A stretch of DNA of 64,000 nucleotides, taken from Nostoc sp. CENA543 (GTDB taxonomy: Bacteria; Cyanobacteriota; Cyanobacteriia; Cyanobacteriales; Nostocaceae). The notes below the pieces were generated by a model, which did not search any database, was not told the DNA's origin, and saw nothing but the letters and a program-made list of their open reading frames with translations. Of this stretch, positions 7,541 through 17,300 are shown piece by piece (position 1 is the first letter of the stretch; every line of letters starts with the position of its first letter). Position numbers and translations under genes: made by a program. The stretch lies in NCBI RefSeq assembly GCF_002896875.1, contig NZ_CP023278.1, forward strand, positions 496,001 through 560,000. The letters run 5' to 3'.

Positions 7541-7572
7541 AAACGCTCAGACTAAAAAAAGTCTGAGCGTTT
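7541..7572 (-). terminator. Strong hairpin terminator candidate of the copper-storage-like gene
   Basis: Perfect 13-bp arms AAACGCTCAGACT (7541-7553) and AGTCTGAGCGTTT (7560-7572) with a six-A loop. It stands 45 bp beyond the stop codon of the minus-strand gene at 7618. The flanking T tract on the minus strand is short, so this may be a stabilising 3' hairpin as much as an intrinsic terminator. Confidence 0.7.
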
Positions 7573-7617
7573 GAAAATTAGGTTGCAGTTAAACTTCTGC
7601 TAAGTTTTGAGATGATA

Positions 7618-7980
7618 TTATGCGGGCATCATTTGCATGGATCTGCAAGCTTCGGCACATTTGCGACAAGCCATTGCACAATCCATCATCATTTGGTCGT
7701 CTTTCATTTGTTCGCAGGTCATCGCCATGCGATCGCACATTTCTGCACACAGCATACAAGTGCGTCCCATAAACTCAGAACCGCCCATCATCATGTTCAT
7801 GCACATCATGCACATTTCCGCGCAGTCACGCATCATGCCCATCATGCTCATGTCCATGTACATACCGCCTTTACTCATGCAGTAAGTCATGGTTTCCATA
7901 CACATTTTCTGACAATCCATACAAGCTTTCATGCAGGCTTGCATTTCCGCAGTCATGGATTCAGCCATCATCATCATCAT
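7618..7980 (-). CDS. Met/Cys-rich four-helix-bundle copper-storage-like protein (Csp/DUF326 type)
   Basis: 120 residues from ATG 7980. This start is chosen over the upstream TTG/ATG options because GGAGGT lies 7 nt before it; the four codons that follow are also ATG. Cys recur with helical spacing: CMKACMDCQKMC, CAEMCMMC, CMLCAEMC, CAMACRKCAEAC. This is the pattern of four-helix-bundle proteins that line their core with thiolates and bind many Cu(I) ions. Methionine is extraordinarily abundant (for example MYMDMSMMGMM), adding soft-metal ligands. There is no signal peptide, so it is probably cytosolic. Role inferred: copper storage or detoxification. Confidence 0.8.
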   Translation of the reverse strand: MMMMMAESMTAEMQACMKACMDCQKMCMETMTYCMSKGGMYMDMSMMGMMRDCAEMCMMCMNMMMGGSEFMGRTCMLCAEMCDRMAMTCEQMKDDQMMMDCAMACRKCAEACRSMQMMPA

Positions 7981-8358
7981 AGGAAATACCTCCGATTTTT
8001 TGATGCTTTGAAGATTCCCTAAAGGAACTAACCATAACATTAATCACAATTTTTATAGTCGTCAATAGTTTATTTTTGGGATAATTTTTAACCCCACTAA
8101 TCCGATGCAATTACCGTTATTCATGAAATAATCTACACATTTGTACGTCCATTTATCCTGGAAACATTATCCAATAGTGCTTCCAAATCCTAGTTAAAAA
8201 ATGTGGTTTTATCTAGCCTATGTCTAGTGGTAGATAAAACCGGCAATCATCCTAAAATCTGATCAGCTTCAGAGTTATTTTTTGTTGACAATTCTTTAGA
8301 AAGATTTATTGGCAGATATTAAGGCTCTCATATTCGCTTTGCTCATTTCTCGACTTTA
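7981..8358. other. Intergenic region with promoter of the copper-storage-like gene and a kinase terminator
   Basis: No gene is visible. It holds the GGAGGT ribosome binding site of the minus-strand gene at about 7988-7993 and the hairpin terminator described at 8205-8241. I see no recognisable copper-regulator operator. Confidence 0.55.
8205..8241 (-). terminator. Intrinsic terminator of the four-PAS histidine kinase gene
   Basis: Perfect 10-bp arms GGTTTTATCT (8205-8214) and AGATAAAACC (8232-8241). Read on the minus strand, the hairpin is followed by ACATTTTTTAAC, a six-T run. It lies about 120 bp past the kinase stop codon. Confidence 0.7.
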
Positions 8359-10866
8359 CTAATGTCGCACTGGAATTTCTATGATGAATTCTGTACCTTT
8401 ACCGGGCGTAGAGTTGCATTCTAGTTTACCTCCGTGTTTTTCCGCAATAATTTGATAGCTAATAGACATTCCCATGCCTGTACCCTTACCGACTGGTTTA
8501 GTAGTAAAAAATGGATTAAAGATTTTTTGTTGAGTTTCTGCCGACATTCCTATACCGTTGTCAGCAATGCAAATAGAAATTGAATTATTGTTTAAAACTT
8601 CAGTCTTAATACATATTTGAGGATTAATAACCACAGAGGGTTTTCTTACCATTGCTTCTTCTAAAGCATCAATAGCATTCGCCAGAATATTCATAAATAC
8701 TTGATTGAGTTGTCCAGCATAGCATTCTACTAAAGGTAAATAGTTATAATTCCTAATGACTTGAATAGCTGGACGTTCTGATTGTTCTTTAAGACGATGC
8801 TGTAAAATCATCAAGGTGCTGTCAATACCTTCATGAATATCAACAGCTTTGAATTCAGCTTCATCCATGCGGGAAAAAGTTCTTAATGATAGGACAATTT
8901 GACGGATGCGTTTTGTACCTATTTGAATAGATTGTAAAATTCTAGGTAAGTCATCCTGAATATATTCTAAATCAATTTCTGTTATGAAATTATACAATTC
9001 TGGATCGTTAACTAAGTTTTTTTGTTGGTATATATTAATTAGATTCAATAAATCACGGATATGTTCTTCTAAATGGCTAATATTGCCGTGGATAAAGTTA
9101 ACAGGATTGTTAATTTCATGGGCAACTCCAGCAACTAATTGTCCCAAGCTAGACATTTTTTCTGCTTGAATCATATGGCTTTGAGTAGATTGGAGTTCTT
9201 GCAGAGTTTGTTCTAAATCTTGGTTTTTTTGAATTAGTTCTGCTTCCATTTGTTGACGTTGGAGGAGAGCTGCTTTTTGCTCAGTTATATCACGCACAAT
9301 TGTCGAAAGATATTCTACTTCGCCATTAGGAGATTGATGGGCTAGTATTACTTGATAAACGCTAATCTCCTGCCCATTTTTATCTAATATTGCTGTTTCA
9401 CCTCTCCAAATTCCCTTATTTATTGCCTCTGGTAATGCTTGGTTAAAAATAATTTCTCTTGCCCAATCAGGATGATTATTAGAAATAGTTTGTTGCTTGA
9501 TTTCCTCTACATTATTAATACCTTTTAATTGTCTCCAGGCTTGATTGTAGTAGAGGGTATTACCAGAACAATCAGCAATACCAATAAAATCGGGGGTAAC
9601 TTCTAAAATTGCGAGTAATCTTGCTTGTTCGGCAGCAGCTTGTTGACGTTCACGAAGCGCGGCTTGCTGTTCACTAATATCCCTAATGAGTGTGAGGATA
9701 TGAGGTTTGCCGTTGTAATCAAAAAGTTTTCCTGTGACTTCGACATCAAAGTAACTACCATCTTTGCGTATATCTATACCCTCACCATGAAAAACACCAC
9801 CAGCATTGACTGTTTTTAAGAATTCCCCAAATAGCTGAAAACAATCGGGGTGGATATAATCTGTAGGAATTAAATTAAAAATCTCCGCTTGAGAATAGCC
9901 GTGCATCTGACAAAAGGCGGGATTAACAGTAGCCATTTTGCAAGTTTCTAAATCTAATACACAAATACCATCATTGACAGTTTCAAAAATACTCCGATAC
10001 TGGGCTTCTTGTTGGCGGAGTGCTGCTTCTGCAATTTTGTTTTCGGTAATATCTCTGCCTACAGCATAAATATAATGATTATGAATTGCTGAAGTCCATG
10101 ATAACCAGCGATAGGAATTATCTTTGCAAAGATAGCGATTTTCAAAGCGAAAAACCCGCACTCCTTGGCTGAGTTTCTCCATTTCTGCCAATGTAGATGC
10201 TTGGTCTTCTGGATGAACTAGATCTATAAAAGATATTGATAGTAGTTCGGCTTGGCAATAGCCAAGAATTGTTTCGCCGGCAAGGTTAATGCGCTGGAAG
10301 TAACCATCTAAACTAGCAACACAGAGTATATCTACTGACATATCGAAGAAGCGATCGCGCTCATCTTCTGCTACCTTGTGATTAGTAATATCTTCATAAA
10401 AACCAAAAACACCAATTATCTCTCCATCACTGTTGCTCAAGGGGATTTTGCTGGTTTTTAGCCAAATTGTATTCCCATCTTCTCTATTGAGCTTTTCTTG
10501 ATAATCAAGCTTAGAAGTATTACTGGAAATCACTTCTAGATCATCTTGTCGATAATTTTCTGCAAATTCATGCCAACTTAGTTCAAAGTCAGATTTACCT
10601 ACAATATCTGCTGATGATTTCAATCCAGCATCTTTGGCTAGACGTTCATTACATCCCAAAAATTGTAAGTTCCGATCTTTCCAAAAAATCCCTTGAGGTA
10701 ATGTATTTAAAACTACTTGCAAAAAATGCCGAGATTCTTGTAATTCCTGTTCCAGCCTAGTAATAGTTGCACTAGATTCTTGGGCAAATGTGACTAATTT
10801 CTCCTGTAATTGAGCATTTTCTTGTCTTAGAAGGATGATTTCCTGTTCTAGTGCTTCAGCATACAT
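8359..10866 (-). CDS. Multi-PAS sensor histidine kinase, soluble
   Basis: 835 residues. Order: coiled coil (1-45), four PAS/PAC units (about 45-165, 170-285, 288-405, 412-535; the third and fourth begin YRSIFETVNDGICVLD and LLAILEVTPDFIGIAD), a coiled coil (about 535-570), a dimerisation/phosphoacceptor helix with the His in LVAGVAHEINNPVNFIHGN, and an HATPase domain with NANAIDALE-type N box and GKGTGMGMSISYQI G box. No membrane segment, so sensing is cytosolic, perhaps through PAS-bound cofactors. No response regulator is adjacent. The kinase core is closely similar to that of the gene at 21961, indicating a shared subfamily. Confidence 0.88.
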   Translation of the reverse strand: MYAEALEQEIILLRQENAQLQEKLVTFAQESSATITRLEQELQESRHFLQVVLNTLPQGIFWKDRNLQFLGCNERLAKDAGLKSSADIVGKSDFELSWHEFAENYRQDDLEVISSNTSKLDYQEKLNREDGNTIWLKTSKIPLSNSDGEIIGVFGFYEDITNHKVAEDERDRFFDMSVDILCVASLDGYFQRINLAGETILGYCQAELLSISFIDLVHPEDQASTLAEMEKLSQGVRVFRFENRYLCKDNSYRWLSWTSAIHNHYIYAVGRDITENKIAEAALRQQEAQYRSIFETVNDGICVLDLETCKMATVNPAFCQMHGYSQAEIFNLIPTDYIHPDCFQLFGEFLKTVNAGGVFHGEGIDIRKDGSYFDVEVTGKLFDYNGKPHILTLIRDISEQQAALRERQQAAAEQARLLAILEVTPDFIGIADCSGNTLYYNQAWRQLKGINNVEEIKQQTISNNHPDWAREIIFNQALPEAINKGIWRGETAILDKNGQEISVYQVILAHQSPNGEVEYLSTIVRDITEQKAALLQRQQMEAELIQKNQDLEQTLQELQSTQSHMIQAEKMSSLGQLVAGVAHEINNPVNFIHGNISHLEEHIRDLLNLINIYQQKNLVNDPELYNFITEIDLEYIQDDLPRILQSIQIGTKRIRQIVLSLRTFSRMDEAEFKAVDIHEGIDSTLMILQHRLKEQSERPAIQVIRNYNYLPLVECYAGQLNQVFMNILANAIDALEEAMVRKPSVVINPQICIKTEVLNNNSISICIADNGIGMSAETQQKIFNPFFTTKPVGKGTGMGMSISYQIIAEKHGGKLECNSTPGKGTEFIIEIPVRH

Positions 10867-11214
10867 TTAAGCATGACCCCCAATAACTACGGTACTAGAT
10901 GAAATGGAAGTGACAATATCTGCCGTCGTTTTGGCAAAAATAATTTTGATGTACGATGCTACGCCGGACTGCGAATACTCCCAGCCTCAGCCTCAGATTT
11001 TTGCCAATACTTCAAGGTTTGTGCAGAATTTCAATACTCCCTTCATTTACTACACACACCGTATTATTCCCAAATCAGATGTTTCATTTACTGCTAATAA
11101 CAATAACTTTGCTGAAAAAATATACGCATAAATAATCGGCAGTGACGGATGCCACTGCCGATATGTATGTATAAACTAAACTACGTCAGAGAATTCTAGA
11201 TTTGAGAAATTTCC
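10867..11214. other. Intergenic region without a supported gene
   Basis: A 75-codon open frame (10904-11131) has no family resemblance or ribosome site and is not called. A hairpin lies at 11135-11162. Confidence 0.5.
11135..11162 (-). terminator. Hairpin downstream of the AMIN/beta-lactamase-like gene
   Basis: Perfect 10-bp arms ATCGGCAGTG and CACTGCCGAT, loop 8 nt, 53 bp beyond the stop of the minus-strand gene. The following minus-strand sequence is only moderately T-rich, so confidence is limited. Confidence 0.5.
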
Positions 11215-12492
11215 TTAAAATTGTCTAGCTGATACAGGCTGTTCTATGTAGCCATAGACTAAGCGAGAAACTTGATTGATAAAACTTCTAGCTCTAGCAT
11301 CACCAAAAGGCCGAGCCACCATAATACCAGCTAGGTAACGCTTACCTGAAGGTGTTTCTATAATTCCTGCATCGCCTAAAACTCTGCCTAATGTACCTGT
11401 TTTGTGGGCAATTACCGCACCTTTACCCAATCCAGCAGGTAATAAACTCCGATTTTTGCAGCGCACCATAATATCCATAACTTTATCATGGCTGTTGCTA
11501 CTCAATAATTTATTGTTGGCGATTAAAGCTGCTACCCGCACTAAATCTTTAGGACTAGTGGTATTAGTCCCCTTAAAATCACCCAACAGATTGCGAATGA
11601 CGGTATTTTGCAGTCCCCAACTGCGAAATCTCTGATTTAATTTATTTTTGCCACCTAATCTATCAATCACCATATTGGTAGCAGTATTATCACTGATGGT
11701 CATCATTCTTGTTGCAGTTTCCAAAAGACTAAACTTAGTCCCTGGTTTTCTATACTGCATATTTCCTGAGCCACCTGTCATTAAATCACGTCGCATCACC
11801 ACAGTCTCATTGAGGCTGACTCTACCAGCATCAATTTCTTGAAACAATGCGATTAAAATGGGGAATTTAATTGTGCTAGCAGCCGGAAATATTTTCTCGC
11901 CGTTGATGTCTAAATATTCTCCTGTTTCCATATCTAAGAAAAACATCCCCGGAGCAAGGGAACTGTAACGAGACATCAATCTTTTAATTTCAGTGTCAAG
12001 TTGGGAAATTTCTTTATTTAAAGGAACAACACCAGCGAATGTGAAATTATTAGTTACAGGAATAGCAACTTTTTCTTCCCCATCAGTAAGGGCTTGATTA
12101 TCGCTTCTCTCAATTGCGGCTAAGTTGAGAATCCAGTTAGAAGGAGACTCACCTTTAATCACTAATTTGTCTGGAGAGGCTGTATAACCTGGTGCTAACT
12201 CAACTACTATTCTGGCAGTATTATTATCAACTTTACCAATACGAATTTCTTTGACGGCTGACCCAAAATTTTTGCGGATTGTATCGCTTTTAAAGGTGGT
12301 TTGTGGCAGGTCAATTACTATTCTAGTGGGATTATTAATTAAAAATGCCTGTGGTTTAACATCAGAATCAGTGGTGATGCTCAGTTGATTTTTAACGGGA
12401 TTGAAATTCCATGATTGCAGTTTAGCTGCATTTACAGGAGAAGATAAAAGGACTGCGCTGATTAAGCTGAGTAGGACAAGAGGTGATTTCAT
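11215..12492 (-). CDS. AMIN domain plus class A beta-lactamase-like serine hydrolase, exported
   Basis: 425 residues. Signal peptide 1-22 (ending SSPVNAA). Residues about 24-125 form an AMIN domain (QSWNFNPVKNQLSITT, NPTRIVIDLPQT), which targets periplasmic proteins to peptidoglycan or septal sites. Residues about 165-415 have the penicillin-recognising hydrolase signatures: SxxK in AASTIKFPI, SDN in MTISDNTATNM and KTG in AHKTGTLGRV. It could be a beta-lactamase or, because of the AMIN domain, a cell-wall enzyme acting on peptidoglycan peptides. The combination favours a wall-associated role; ampicillin hydrolysis is not assured. Single gene, with a hairpin downstream. Confidence 0.85.
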   Translation of the reverse strand: MKSPLVLLSLISAVLLSSPVNAAKLQSWNFNPVKNQLSITTDSDVKPQAFLINNPTRIVIDLPQTTFKSDTIRKNFGSAVKEIRIGKVDNNTARIVVELAPGYTASPDKLVIKGESPSNWILNLAAIERSDNQALTDGEEKVAIPVTNNFTFAGVVPLNKEISQLDTEIKRLMSRYSSLAPGMFFLDMETGEYLDINGEKIFPAASTIKFPILIALFQEIDAGRVSLNETVVMRRDLMTGGSGNMQYRKPGTKFSLLETATRMMTISDNTATNMVIDRLGGKNKLNQRFRSWGLQNTVIRNLLGDFKGTNTTSPKDLVRVAALIANNKLLSSNSHDKVMDIMVRCKNRSLLPAGLGKGAVIAHKTGTLGRVLGDAGIIETPSGKRYLAGIMVARPFGDARARSFINQVSRLVYGYIEQPVSARQF

Positions 12493-13147
12493 GCGTGTGA
12501 GTCGTAAGAAGCAGTAAGGTGTATGTGCCAGATTTTCTGGTGTGTGATCGTTTTTCCGGAAAAAGATACAACAAGGTTGTACCTTTATGTCTTTGCTGGC
12601 ATCGAGACGTTCATTAAATTAAATAGTTCCAATCTCTAATTCCCATAGCAAAGCGACATTATTGAACAGACATTTACTGACTAAATCAGTCCTTCTCAGA
12701 TTACAATGAAACATGACACAATTAGTTGCCAACTTGCGCTTTTTTATAAGCAGGTCATAAGTTGGTAACTCTGGCGAATCATTCCAACGGAGAAGTCAAC
12801 CCATTTTAGATTTTAGATTTTAGATTTTGCGGAAAGTCTGAGCGGAGGTTTCCTCCGCTCAGAACTTTCCAAGACGAATTTTAGATTGACTGTACCTATA
12901 ACAGATGCAGTTTGAGAATTTGGGATTGATGTTAGCGTAGGTTACACAATGCCGCGAGTATTTTAAATTTATACCAGCTACAAGGCGCAGGGCTTGTACC
13001 AAAAACAATCCAAAATCCAAAATCTAAAATTCAGTGGGTTAACAGTCAAAGAACTAGCTGCATAAAAAAATCATGGTCAACCTATAGATTCAGTGAAGGG
13101 TTAAAACCCAAGCTACACGTTAACACTGAAATTTGAGGAACATAACC
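12493..13147. other. Long intergenic region with palindromic repeats
   Basis: About 650 bp with no gene. Main structure: a nearly perfect palindrome at 12831-12870 flanked by TTTTAGATT units (12813-12829 and 12881-12888). A GAGGAACATAACC leader precedes the Ser-rich protein gene. No tRNA found. Confidence 0.55.
12831..12870. repeat. Palindromic element with TTTTAGATT flanks
   Basis: GGAAAGTCTGAGCGGAGG, loop TTT, CCTCCGCTCAG-A-ACTTTCC: 18-bp arms with one bulge. Related structures occur at 26163-26248 and 63051-63079, sharing the (G)GAAAGT/ACTTTCC ends or the GAGC(G/A)GAGG core. Probably a non-autonomous dispersed element; it could also act as a bidirectional RNA hairpin. Confidence 0.65.
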
Positions 13148-13792
13148 ATGAAACTACGTTACTTAACAGGTTCTTTACTGACTGCTACCGCACTTTTGAC
13201 TAGTACATTTCCTGCTTTCGCAGGGCCTTTTAACATTCAGCCATCGGGCGTTTTCAAGCCAGGTAATGTTCCCAGTGCCGTTGGAAATGTTAAACCTAAC
13301 ACACCTGCACCTACTAGTAATCCCGTAGGTAATAGTGAAATTCAAGGTTTAGGCGACCATCAGTCTTGGGTTGACCCCAACACCTTAGCAAAAGACCCTC
13401 GTGCTTTGTGTAGCGATGTCGGTTTAGGTAGCAACACCAGCAGCAGTACCACCAAAATTGCTTTAGCTACCTCTACTAGCACTCGTTCTAGTTCTGCTAG
13501 TAGCCATAATGATGGCGGTGGCGGTGGTGTGAGCATTTTTGGTATTGGTGTCAGTGGTAGTGGTGCTAGCAGAGGTAGCCAAAATCAAAGCCAATCTAAA
13601 GACACTAGCAGCAACAGTACAGAAGAACGTAGAAGTAGTTCTTCTACGGTGGTTCAAGGTAAAAATTGCGACGCGTTTGTCAATTCTGCGGCGGCTAGAG
13701 ATATGAACTATCAAGATAATTTAACTCGCCGCTATGAAATTAAAGTTGGTCGTCGTGGACAACAGGTTAATCAGTTGTTGGAGGATAAGTAG
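13148..13792 (+). CDS. Secreted Ser/Gly-rich protein of unknown function
   Basis: 214 residues from ATG 13148, preceded by GAGGA; the upstream TTG at 13133 is rejected because the signal peptide starts at MKLRYLTGSLLTATALL and would be cleaved after FPAFA. The mature chain has a Pro/Asn-rich start (FNIQPSGVFKPGNVPSA), then two Ser/Thr-rich stretches around a GGGGGVSIFGIGVSGSG segment. It ends with a more ordered region (NCDAFVNSAAARDMNYQDNL, RYEIKVGRRGQQVNQLLEDK). Two Cys remain (near CSDVG and KNCDA). I do not recognise the family. Low complexity suggests a cell-envelope or extracellular protein. Confidence 0.75.
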   Translation: MKLRYLTGSLLTATALLTSTFPAFAGPFNIQPSGVFKPGNVPSAVGNVKPNTPAPTSNPVGNSEIQGLGDHQSWVDPNTLAKDPRALCSDVGLGSNTSSSTTKIALATSTSTRSSSASSHNDGGGGGVSIFGIGVSGSGASRGSQNQSQSKDTSSNSTEERRSSSSTVVQGKNCDAFVNSAAARDMNYQDNLTRRYEIKVGRRGQQVNQLLEDK

Positions 13793-13820
13793 GGACTGGG
13801 GATTGGGGATTGGGGATTGG
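13793..13820. repeat. GGGGATT heptamer repeat
   Basis: Starts directly after the stop codon of the Ser-rich gene: GGGACT followed by about three GGGGATT units. Low-complexity tract of the same 7-bp period as other arrays in the window. Confidence 0.7.
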
Positions 13821-13905
13821 GTAAAGAGAGGAGTTGAACTGCAATTATGGTGTGTGGAAGGCGATCGCTTCAGTTACTGTCTGAGAAATAGGTGTAATAT
13901 TCACC

Positions 13906-14253
13906 TTATGTGCTGCTATTTTGCTGATTGTTGAGAAACTTATACTTAACCTCAATCTCAAAATTACTCTCCGCCGAGCCTTCTGTCAAAAATGGAATAC
14001 CAGTTTTACCACCCAACTTGATGCCAAACTTAACTGTTACTTCCTCCGCTTCCGGTAAGTTCTTAAATGCACCAACAGCTAACTTGGCATAACCCCGAAT
14101 CTTGTCTTGAAAATCTTTAATATTGAGCGTAGGTAAACCATCACGATATCCTGGTTCTTCCGCTTCTATCTCTTTAGGAGCATTCTTAGATTCTACATAG
14201 ATTGTGTACTCTTGATCATCATCTTTGACAATTAAACTTTGTACTTCTGACAT
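13906..14253 (-). CDS. Trypco1-type (CU044_2847 family) protein
   Basis: 115 residues. The C-terminal half has the family signature: EVTVKFGIKLGGKTGIPFL followed by EGSAESNFEIEVKYKF. The N-terminal half is a short beta/helix region (QSLIVKDDDQEYTIYVES). Proteins with this trypsin-co-occurring domain are found in predicted bacterial conflict systems beside trypsin-like or caspase-like effectors and STAND NTPases. Here it is divergent from a caspase-STAND-WD40 gene with only 69 bp between start codons. GAGG lies 7 nt before its ATG. Its biochemical role is unknown; a regulator or adaptor of the protease is the usual inference. Confidence 0.8.
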   Translation of the reverse strand: MSEVQSLIVKDDDQEYTIYVESKNAPKEIEAEEPGYRDGLPTLNIKDFQDKIRGYAKLAVGAFKNLPEAEEVTVKFGIKLGGKTGIPFLTEGSAESNFEIEVKYKFLNNQQNSST

Positions 14254-14322
14254 TTAAGAGCCTCAGTTAGTTTTTTAGTTATTATTCTAGTAATATTACG
14301 GAAAAACATCTGCCAAGGAAAT
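14254..14322. promoter_or_regulatory. Divergent promoter region between Trypco1 and caspase-STAND-WD40 genes
   Basis: 69 bp separate the two start codons. On the plus strand AAGGA stands 4 nt before ATG 14323, and TATTAT/TAATAT boxes near 14281-14297 could be -10 elements. On the minus strand GAGG precedes ATG 14253. The shared spacer implies coordinated control of the two genes; promoter boxes are tentative. Confidence 0.5.
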
Positions 14323-17300
14323 ATGGCTCGATATGCTCTGGTAATTGGCATTGCCAAGTATGATAACTTCAATAACCTCCCAAAAACCGTCAACGATGCC
14401 GGACAAATCACACAGTTACTCAGAGAACATGGTCGGTTTGATGTGCAGCCATTACCAGGGAAGTTAATCGAGAGTGATAACATTTGGCAAGTCACGCCTG
14501 ATAAAAAATTAACAGGTAAAGAACTAGGGCAAGCATTGAGAGTATTTTTGTTAGAGAAAGCCAAAGGTGCAGAGGCCTTAATTTATTTTGCTGGACATGG
14601 TTTTGAAGCAACTAGCCTCACAGGAGAACCAAAAGGATATTTGGCGACATCTGATTGTAGTAAAGATGGACAAAATGCGATCGCCTTTGATGATTTCAAT
14701 ACCCTGATTAGTAAATCCCAACTCAGCAGCCTTGTGGTACTGTTAGATTGCTGTTATGCCGGGTCATTCATAGAGAGAAGCTTTATCAACTCTAGTTTTC
14801 CGGTGTTTAATAAGCTCGACTATTGTTTAATCACTGCTTCCCGTGCTTTTGAAAGAGCGAGGGAAGATGCTGAAGGTGGAATTTTTACCCAGGCGGTGTT
14901 AGCCGGTTTAGCTAGCTCAGAAGCGGATGAGGCTACCGGAGAAATCAACGCCAATGATTTGATGAGCTTTGTAACACGCAAACTCAAGGGAAGCGGACAA
15001 GAAACAATTTATATGGGTGGCGGTAGATCAATTCCTTTGGTTTGGTATCCGCCGAGAAATCCGGTAGTTGCTGGGGTGGTGAGTGAAGAATGTCCCTACC
15101 GAGGTTTAGAAGCTTTTGATAAACAACACGCCAAATTCTTTTTTGGTCGTCAAAAAGTTGTTAACTACATCCAACAAAAACTAGCTCAAGCGAATTTTGT
15201 CCCCATTATTGGCGCGTCGGGAAGTGGTAAATCTTCCGTGGTGCGGGCGGGTTTGATTCCAGTGTTAGAAAAAAATGGTTGGCGAGTCTTAGAACCAATT
15301 TTCCCGACACGTAACCCGTTAGCAGAGTTAGAACGAGCCTTTACCCAGTTGTTTGAACGCACAGAAATTAGAGAAATTGGGGATTTGATTGACACAAAAG
15401 GTTTATCTGCTGTAATTTCTCGGCTGACTGGTTCTGAGCGTTGCTTGTTGGTAGTAGATCAATTTGAAGAAATTTTTACCCTTGGTACTAGGGAAGAAGA
15501 GAGACGACAATTTATTGAGTTGTTAACCCAAGTTGCTGAAGGGCGGTTAGCAATTATCACCACCATGCGAGCTGATTTTCTGGAATACTGTTTAAACTAT
15601 GAATCGCTCACACAACTAATTCAGGGACAAGCTGTGTATATGCCGCCATTACTGGGGGCAGAATTAGAAGAAGCGATCGCATTTCCAGCTATGTTACAAG
15701 GTTATCAATTAAAAAGGGGATTACTGGGAGCAATTCAGCAAGAAGTATTAGGACAAGAGAAAGGCTGCTTACCATTATTGCAGTTTGCCCTGACTGAACT
15801 TTGGGAACAGCGCGATCGCACAACTCACCAGTTGACAGTTGCTAAGTTTAACGAACTAGGTGGAGTAATTGGGGCGTTGAATCGTCATGCAGAAAAGCTG
15901 TATTCAGGTTTCACTGAACAGCAGCAAGCTTGGGTCAAGCGGATTTTCTTAAAGTTGGTGCGTACTGGTGCAGAAGATAAGGATACCCGCCAGCGACAAA
16001 CGAAAAATGAATTGTTGAGTGTTGCTGGTGAGAACTCAGATGAGCAGCTAGTCATAGAACAAGTTTTAGAAAAGCTGATCCAAGGACGCTTAATAGTAAC
16101 TGACACTGAAGCTAGAGAAGAAGTTTGGATTGATTTAGCTCATGAAGCCTTAATAGAAGGTTGGCAGAGGTTGCGAGAATGGCGACAACAAGACCGAGAC
16201 TTGCGACGGTTACATGATAAATTAGCCGATGCTTTGCGAGAGTGGTTGCACAAGGGAGAAGATGAACAATATCTTATACCCAGAGGATTGTTAGCTGAGG
16301 TGCGGAAAAATTGGGAAAATTTACAACCTGATTTATCATCGCAGGCAAAAAAGTTTTATCAGCACAGCGATTCTGATGAAAGAGAACGGAGTGCCGAACG
16401 GCAAATTGGTCTTAGAGTAATCAATAAAGAGCAGTTAAGAGATAAAGCCGAAGAAGTAAAAAGTTTACTCCCTCATAAACCTTTGGATGCTTTGATTTTA
16501 GCGATTCAAGTAGTAGGTGAAAACCTTCAGAAAATTCCAGAGCAAATTCTCACGCCAGTTCAGCAAATGTTGAGTCAAGCAGTGATAAGAGGTAAAGTCT
16601 CAATTTCTTTCCTTGGCCATCAAGGTGCTGTTTCGTCTGTCGCCATCAGCAGCGATGGTCAAACCATTGTTAGCGGTGGAGATGATGCAACTGTGAGATT
16701 ATGGAATACCTACGGTCAATCTATAGCTCAACCTCTATATGGACATGAAGGTGACGTTTACTGTGTCGCCATTAGCAATGATGGAAAATTAATTGTCAGT
16801 GGTGGTGGTGATGGTACAGTCAGGTTGTGGAAGATCAACAGTTCTCCTCTCTGTGAAACTTTTTATGGACATGAGGGTTATGTCTCTTCTGTTTGCATCA
16901 GCAATGATGGAAAGTTAATTGTCAGTAGTGGTGGTGATGGCAAAGTCAGGTTATGGGATATCCAGGGTCATTTGATAGCTGAACTTTTGTATGGGCATCA
17001 TGTTAGCATCTCTTCCATTGCTATGAGTTCAGATGGACAGACAATTGTTAGTAGTGGTAGTGACGGCACTGTCAAATTGTGGGGTATCGATGGTCATCTG
17101 ATAGCTGAAGTTTTGCATTTGCATGAAGGTAATACTTCTTCCGTTGCAATCAGTTCAGATGGAGAAACAATTGTTAGTAGTGGTAGTGACGGCACGGTCA
17201 AGTTGTGGAATATAAAAGGTGAACCATTAATTGAACCTTTACGTGGGCATGAAGGTTATGTTTGGTCTGTGGCTATTAGTCATGACGGGCAAACAATAGC

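Noticed and set aside
7612-8022. His-rich open frame on the plus strand opposite the copper-storage-like gene
   Set aside because: It is the antisense of Met (ATG/CAT) and Cys codons; the minus-strand frame has a strong ribosome site and a family match.
10904-11131. 75-codon open frame between the kinase and the beta-lactamase-like gene
   Set aside because: No ribosome site, no recognisable protein pattern; probably chance.
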